From an uncultured Parabacteroides sp. (GTDB lineage Bacteria > Bacteroidota > Bacteroidia > Bacteroidales > Tannerellaceae): a stretch of 11,203 bases of DNA. Shown piece after piece: positions 7,844 through 11,203 of this stretch. A model generated the notes under the pieces. That model was not told the DNA's origin. It was given only the letters and a program-made list of their open reading frames with translations, and ran no database searches. The first letter of the stretch is position 1. Each line of letters begins with the position of its first letter. A program made the position numbers and the translations under genes. The DNA is taken from positions 1-11,203 of the forward strand of contig USAD01000066.1 in NCBI GenBank assembly GCA_900552415.1, written 5' to 3'.

Positions 7844-7875
7844 TTTGGTGTTATTTGAAATGCTTTTTATATTTG
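7844..7875 (+). promoter_or_regulatory. Promoter of the Crp/Fnr-family gene
   Basis: TTTG (7844-7847) and TATATTTG (7868-7875) are separated by 20 bp. Both match the Bacteroidota -33/-7 consensus. Transcription would begin around 7882, about 20 bp before the GTG start. The 147-bp region 7757-7903 thus appears to hold two divergent promoters. Confidence 0.7.
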
Positions 7876-7903
7876 TGCTTCATAAATATGTTATGAAACA
7901 GTC

Positions 7904-8605
7904 GTGGTAAAGCAGCAAAAAGAAGAAGTCGATTTTTCGGCAAGTTTATCAGAGGTATGGAGAGTCCTGACTGGCAAGGAACGTGAGATTCTCCGGAACA
8001 ATTCATCCATCCAGCATTTCAAGCGTAATGAGCTGATCTATTGCGAGGGGGATGAACCGAGGGATATGATGTGCTTGTTAAAGGGCAAGGTGAAAATATT
8101 CAAGGATGGCGTGGGCGGCCGTAGCCAGATCATCCGGATGATCAAGCCGATCCAGTATTTCGGTTATCGGGCGAGTTTCGCCCAGGAGGATTACCTGACA
8201 AACGCGTCCGCTTTCGAGGCGTCGACCGTTTGTATGATCCCGATGACGGTCGTACGCGACCTGATCAAGGGTAATCCGGACTTGGCGATGTTCTTTATCC
8301 GTCAGTTGTCCATCGACTTGGGTATCGCCGATGAGCGGACGGTCAACCTGACGCAGAAACACATCCGTGGCCGTCTGGCTGAGTCGTTGCTGTTCCTTAA
8401 GGACAGTTATGGTCTTGAGGAGGATGGCGCGACCTTGAGTATTTATTTGGCACGTGAGGATTTGGCGAACCTGTCGAACATGACGACATCCAACGCGATC
8501 CGGACGCTGTCGACCTTCGTCGCCGAGCGGATCATCGCGCTCGATGGTCGTAAGATCAAGTTGATCGACGAGGATCGCTTGCGGAAGATCAGCAAGATGG
8601 GTTAG
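7904..8605 (+). CDS. Crp/Fnr-family transcriptional regulator
   Basis: The 233-aa protein has the two-domain Crp layout: an N-terminal cyclic-nucleotide-binding-type beta-roll (about 25-120), a long dimerisation helix (about 126-155), and a C-terminal winged helix with recognition-helix region REDLANLSNMTTSNAIRTLS (184-203). The stretches GVGGRSQIIRMIKP and IADERTVNLTQKHIRGRLAE resemble a regulator conserved across Bacteroidales. By motif alignment, the E. coli CRP cAMP ligands Glu72 and Arg82 correspond to Tyr88 and Asn100, so cAMP binding is unlikely. There is no Fnr-type cysteine cluster near the N-terminus. The start is GTG at 7904, since the in-frame stop at 7883 excludes earlier starts and the next in-frame ATG is around residue 55. 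A short ATG-AAA-CAG-TCG-TGG-TAA frame at 7893-7910 overlaps the start. It is divergent from the DUF5686 gene; target genes are unknown. Confidence 0.9.
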   Translation: MVKQQKEEVDFSASLSEVWRVLTGKEREILRNNSSIQHFKRNELIYCEGDEPRDMMCLLKGKVKIFKDGVGGRSQIIRMIKPIQYFGYRASFAQEDYLTNASAFEASTVCMIPMTVVRDLIKGNPDLAMFFIRQLSIDLGIADERTVNLTQKHIRGRLAESLLFLKDSYGLEEDGATLSIYLAREDLANLSNMTTSNAIRTLSTFVAERIIALDGRKIKLIDEDRLRKISKMG

Positions 8606-8650
8606 GTGGCCAATCCTTGGTAATGGAACGAGGCTGGAAAAGCCGTGAGA

Positions 8651-8702
8651 AACGATCGGCGCCGGTAGATGGGTAACCGTTTGCCGGCGCCGGTCGTTTT
8701 TT
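8651..8702 (+). terminator. Strong intrinsic terminator after the Crp/Fnr-family gene
   Basis: ACGATCGGCGCCGG (8652-8665) pairs with CCGGCGCCGGTCGT (8684-8697), 14 bp with one T-G wobble, around an 18-base loop. The T run 8697-8702 follows. Each arm is itself nearly palindromic (CGGCGCCG), so alternative small hairpins are possible. It lies 45 bp after the regulator stop codon. Confidence 0.93.
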
Positions 8703-8711
8703 CTATCTTTG
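8680..8711 (+). promoter_or_regulatory. Promoter of the TPR regulator gene, interleaved with the terminator
   Basis: TTTG (8680-8683) lies at the end of the terminator loop and TATCTTTG (8704-8711) lies just after its T run, 20 bp apart. That is the same spacing as the promoter of the Crp/Fnr-family gene. The spacer is formed by the 3' arm and T tract of the terminator. The -7 box ends 26 bp before the ATG at 8738. Confidence 0.7.
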
Positions 8712-8737
8712 CCCCTGATCATTAGACTAACGAATCC

Positions 8738-10483
8738 ATGAGACAGTTGCTCCGCTTGATTATTCCGCTTTGGCTGGCCCTTTGCCTGTTGGGCTGCGGC
8801 AAGCCCAAGCCTTCGTCGTATCCGCCGACGATGGTGGAGGCGGCACGCCTGTCGGAGCACGAGGCGGCCCGCGCCTTGCCCCTGCTGGAGGCGTTGGCGG
8901 ACAGTCTCGATCGCCTCGACGAGGAGGGACGGGTCTATTACGACCTGCTTCGCCTCCGGGTGAACGACAAGCTCAACGTCAGGGCCACGAGCGACACCCT
9001 GATCCGTCGGATCACCGCTTTCTATGAGGCGTATGGCGACCCCGACAAGCTGATGCTCGCCTACTATTACCGTGGCCGTGTCTGTGCCGACCTCAACGAC
9101 GCGCTCCAGGCAGTGGAGTATTACAGGAAAGCGATCGCTGCCTCGAAAGAGACGAAGCAATATCTCTTGCTTTCCAAGATTTATAGCCAGATGGGGGAAA
9201 TCCTGGAATACCAGAATATGTATGAGGAGGCGATTCCTGCCTATCAAAAGTCGTATGAGTACACCTTGCTCTCCGAAGATAGCGTGACATTGAGTATGCC
9301 GCTCCGCGACATCGCCGGGGTATATAGGGAGAAAGGTCAGAAAGATAGTGCCTTGGTTTATTACAAGAGGGCCGCTAAGATAGCGGAAAGGACTAATCGT
9401 CGTATCTATTTGGGAATCTTGGAAGAGATGGGAAACCTTTATATGCGATCAGGTGAGTACGATAGGGCGTTTGAGCTCCTGACCCGTTCATTAGCTGACC
9501 CGTTTGAGCGCGACCGTACGCCGACCTATTACCTATTGGGCAAATGGTATATGCTTACCGGCAATCTCGATTCCGCTTTCTATTATACGAAGAAATCCAA
9601 TACGAAAGAGGTCTTTTATAAGGAGATTGATGTCTACCGGAATTTGGTGACCATAGAACGGGGCCGGGGACATTACCGGGAGGCCTTGGATTATTGGGAT
9701 GAGTTCTTGAAATGCGACGATTCCATCCAGATCGCGGATAATTCGGAAGAAATTCTCCGGATGAAATCCCTCTATGATTATAACCTTCGGGAGCGGGAGA
9801 ACCAACGGCTCGCCTTGGCGAACGAGCGGAAGCAGGCCGCTATTTACCGGATCCTTACGGGCGGTTTTTTGATCCTGTTGCTGTTGGCGTTTCGCCTGGT
9901 CTTGTCAGAGCGGAAAAAGAAACATCTGGACTGCCAAGTGGAAAGGATGAAGCGGGCGCAACAGGAGCAATACCGGCAGAGCGAGGCCTATCTGAAAGAG
10001 AACCGGCGGAAGATCGAGGCGCTCGAGGAGGCTTTGCGCGAGGCGGAATCGGAGTCCGTTTCTTCTAAAAAGCAGGATTTGATGGCTCTCAATAAAAAGG
10101 CCCTGGAGGCGACCAACCAGGCAGTCGAGTTGAGTCGGGAGCAACGTAAGCTGATGGATGAAAACCTGACCGGATCGGCGATTTACATCAAGTTTCATAC
10201 ACATCTGGAGCAGGTCGATGAGGCGGATTGGGAAATCTTGCGGCATGAGATCGATGAGCTTTATAATATGACGAATCGTCTGCTCGCCCTGAATCCAAAA
10301 CTGTCCGAGATGGAGTTGCGTATTTGTTACCTGAGCAAGATCCGGCTCAAGGTGATGGATATGGCTACCTTGTTATGCCGCACCGCGCCCGCTATATCGA
10401 ATGCCCGCAAACGCCTTTACCTAAAACTATCGGGCAAGACGGGTCGCCCGGACGAACTGGATCGTTTTATCGCTGATTTATAA
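8738..10483 (+). CDS. TPR protein with lipobox, transmembrane helix, coiled coil and HTH-like C-terminus
   Basis: The 581-aa product starts with a lipoprotein-type signal, LLGC, with lipidation expected at C20. Residues about 35-335 form tetratricopeptide-like helical hairpins; clear ones start near 106, 147, 187 and 227 (e.g. AVEYYRKAI, AIPAYQKSYEY, ALVYYKRAAKIAE). One transmembrane helix lies at about 370-389, followed by basic ERKKKH. A charged coiled coil spans about 340-365 and 397-475. The C-terminal segment (about 521-565, LSEMELRICYLSKIRLKVMDMATLL...ISNARKRLYLKL) resembles a LuxR/HTH-like DNA-binding fold. The topology implied is a periplasmic TPR sensor and a cytoplasmic DNA-binding end, as in TPR/HTH regulators of Bacteroidota. 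Having both a lipid anchor and an inner-membrane helix is unusual; the lipobox may be fortuitous. The ligand and targets are unknown; the downstream lipoprotein gene is a candidate target. Confidence 0.85.
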   Translation: MRQLLRLIIPLWLALCLLGCGKPKPSSYPPTMVEAARLSEHEAARALPLLEALADSLDRLDEEGRVYYDLLRLRVNDKLNVRATSDTLIRRITAFYEAYGDPDKLMLAYYYRGRVCADLNDALQAVEYYRKAIAASKETKQYLLLSKIYSQMGEILEYQNMYEEAIPAYQKSYEYTLLSEDSVTLSMPLRDIAGVYREKGQKDSALVYYKRAAKIAERTNRRIYLGILEEMGNLYMRSGEYDRAFELLTRSLADPFERDRTPTYYLLGKWYMLTGNLDSAFYYTKKSNTKEVFYKEIDVYRNLVTIERGRGHYREALDYWDEFLKCDDSIQIADNSEEILRMKSLYDYNLRERENQRLALANERKQAAIYRILTGGFLILLLLAFRLVLSERKKKHLDCQVERMKRAQQEQYRQSEAYLKENRRKIEALEEALREAESESVSSKKQDLMALNKKALEATNQAVELSREQRKLMDENLTGSAIYIKFHTHLEQVDEADWEILRHEIDELYNMTNRLLALNPKLSEMELRICYLSKIRLKVMDMATLLCRTAPAISNARKRLYLKLSGKTGRPDELDRFIADL

Positions 10484-10499
10484 TTGTTTCCTAAGTCGT

Positions 10500-10538
10500 G
10501 TGAATTTTTTGTGAATAAAAAGTGAACAAAAAGTGAAT
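10500..10538. promoter_or_regulatory. Four GTGAA(T/C) motifs at exact 11-bp spacing
   Basis: GTGAAT occurs at 10500, 10511 and 10533, and GTGAAC at 10522, so four hexamers start exactly 11 bp apart. They are separated by runs of T or A (10506-10510, 10517-10521, 10528-10532), which puts A/T tracts in helical phase. This could be a direct-repeat binding site for a regulator, intrinsically curved DNA, or both. It lies about 65-105 bp before the lipoprotein start. The last repeat can also form a weak AAAAAGTG/CGCTTTTT hairpin (10528-10546) that might end the TPR-gene transcript. Confidence 0.6.
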
Positions 10539-10570
10539 CGCTTTTTTAGGTCTGTTATCTGATAAATCGG

Positions 10571-10578
10571 GATTTTTG
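10571..10578 (+). promoter_or_regulatory. Possible -7 box for the small lipoprotein gene
   Basis: GATTTTTG differs from TAnnTTTG only at the first base. It ends 25 bp before the ATG at 10604, the same leader length as for the PspC-domain and TPR genes. A TTAG around 10546-10549 is the only rough -33 candidate. The weak core would fit a promoter needing an activator bound at the 11-bp repeats just upstream. Confidence 0.35.
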
Positions 10579-10603
10579 TTATCGAATTTTAAACAACACA
10601 GAT

Positions 10604-11158
10604 ATGCGTTACATCTATTATCTTTTCGGTTTATGTTTCGGCCTGTCGCTCCTGGCTTGTGGCGATGACGAGAAGGAAGAGGATATTCCTCTTGTGGGGC
10701 CCGCGATTGAAAAATCTTTTCTGGTCCGGCTTCAGGACGGTGAGGGGCAAAACGTGATCAGCTCGGGCGCATATGATCCCGATAGCCTGTACGTGCGTTA
10801 TATGGTCGATGGCGAGTTGCGTCGGGGATATGGCCCGGGATTTGAATTGGTGAACGAGAACGGTTATTCCGATATTTCCGAGGGGGAAGAGGTGTACCTG
10901 CGGGTAAGTGTCGATACGAACGAGTGTGGGATGCCGCCCTATTTTGATCCCCTGCGATACGACGTGACGGAGGCAGTGAACGACGAGGGTGAGCTTTACC
11001 TGGTTTATGGCGCGGAGGAACGTCGTTTTGGCCCGATCCAATTCACGATAGGGGTCTGGCTTAATGAGTATAATGATGTCAGGGCTATTACGCGCCTCTC
11101 CTATGGGGACCAGACGATCGAGGGAACCAATGGCGTGATCCTCGTGACGGTGCCTTGA
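10604..11158 (+). CDS. Small predicted surface lipoprotein, family not recognised
   Basis: The 184-aa product has a clear lipoprotein signal peptide: a hydrophobic core at about 5-17 and lipobox LLAC with C19 as the lipidated residue. The residues after it are strongly acidic (GDDEKEED, 20-27). In Bacteroidota such a charged stretch next to the lipid anchor acts as an export signal that directs lipoproteins to the cell surface, so surface exposure is inferred. The rest (about 30-184) is rich in Tyr, Gly, Asp and Glu with alternating hydrophobic residues, suggesting a compact beta-sandwich; it ends ILVTVP. I do not recognise a named family. No ribosome-binding sequence is evident. It follows the TPR regulator after 120 bp on the same strand, and no terminator is clear in the 45 bp left downstream. 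Confidence 0.85.
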   Translation: MRYIYYLFGLCFGLSLLACGDDEKEEDIPLVGPAIEKSFLVRLQDGEGQNVISSGAYDPDSLYVRYMVDGELRRGYGPGFELVNENGYSDISEGEEVYLRVSVDTNECGMPPYFDPLRYDVTEAVNDEGELYLVYGAEERRFGPIQFTIGVWLNEYNDVRAITRLSYGDQTIEGTNGVILVTVP

Positions 11159-11203
11159 GGTTTTTTATTCGTGAAAGTCTCTTCATGCCGGCCATCCCGC
11201 CGC

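Noticed and set aside
6800..7858. 352-aa open frame on the plus strand
   Set aside because: It lies antisense inside the DUF5686 gene, whose product has signal peptide, family motifs and barrel features; this frame is a shadow of its codon use.
7893..7910. Five-codon frame ATG AAA CAG TCG TGG TAA before the Crp-like gene
   Set aside because: Too short to call a gene without evidence of translation; noted under the regulator as a possible coupling element or trace of a one-base deletion.
8078..9247. 389-aa open frame on the minus strand
   Set aside because: It runs antisense across the Crp-like gene, a strong terminator and the start of the TPR gene; the protein is Arg/His/Gln-rich low-quality sequence with no domain.
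11159..11203. Possible terminator after the small lipoprotein (GAGG followed by six T)
   Set aside because: No stem of useful length precedes the T run, and the window ends before the region can be judged.

Overview
The window is chromosomal DNA from a member of the Bacteroidota, most likely order Bacteroidales and close to Parabacteroides/Tannerellaceae. The evidence is protein content (DUF5686 outer-membrane protein, DUF1460 amidase-like protein, an unusual Crp-type regulator, a TPR/coiled-coil/HTH membrane regulator), Bacteroidota-style -7 boxes (TAnnTTTG) in front of several genes, weak Shine-Dalgarno sequences at most starts, and a tRNA without an encoded CCA. The genus is an inference; no comparison was run.

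Layout, left to right. (1) Positions 1-62 are the 3' part of a tRNA-Gln(CTG), cut by the window edge, followed by a strong intrinsic terminator. (2) Positions 138-219 hold a small intergenic repeat: three tandem 22-bp units preceded by an inverted copy of the unit's start. (3) dnaG (primase) starts at 319, behind a probable promoter overlapped by a 7-bp inverted repeat. (4) A three-gene plus-strand group follows: a 67-aa PspC-domain membrane protein, uvrB (start overlaps the pspC stop), and a secreted DUF1460 amidase-like protein 4 bp after uvrB. (5) A 736-aa DUF5686 outer-membrane protein is encoded on the minus strand; its 3' end overlaps the DUF1460 gene by 12 bp. (6) A 147-bp divergent intergenic region separates it from a Crp/Fnr-family regulator on the plus strand. 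(7) A strong terminator ends the regulator gene, and the next gene's promoter appears interleaved with it. (8) That next gene encodes a 581-aa TPR protein with a lipobox, one transmembrane helix, a coiled coil and a C-terminal helix-turn-helix-like segment. (9) An AT-rich gap with four GTGAA(T/C) motifs at exactly 11-bp spacing leads to a small, probably surface-exposed lipoprotein that ends 45 bp before the window edge.

The left half is housekeeping: replication priming, nucleotide excision repair and tRNA. The right half is envelope and regulation. The most interesting part is the right end. A membrane-spanning TPR/HTH protein lies directly upstream of a lipoprotein gene, and the gap between them carries a helically phased direct repeat that looks like a regulator-binding or bent-DNA site. 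This could be a small local sensor/target pair, but that link is inferred from position only. I see no CRISPR array, transposase, phage gene or clearly transferred island.
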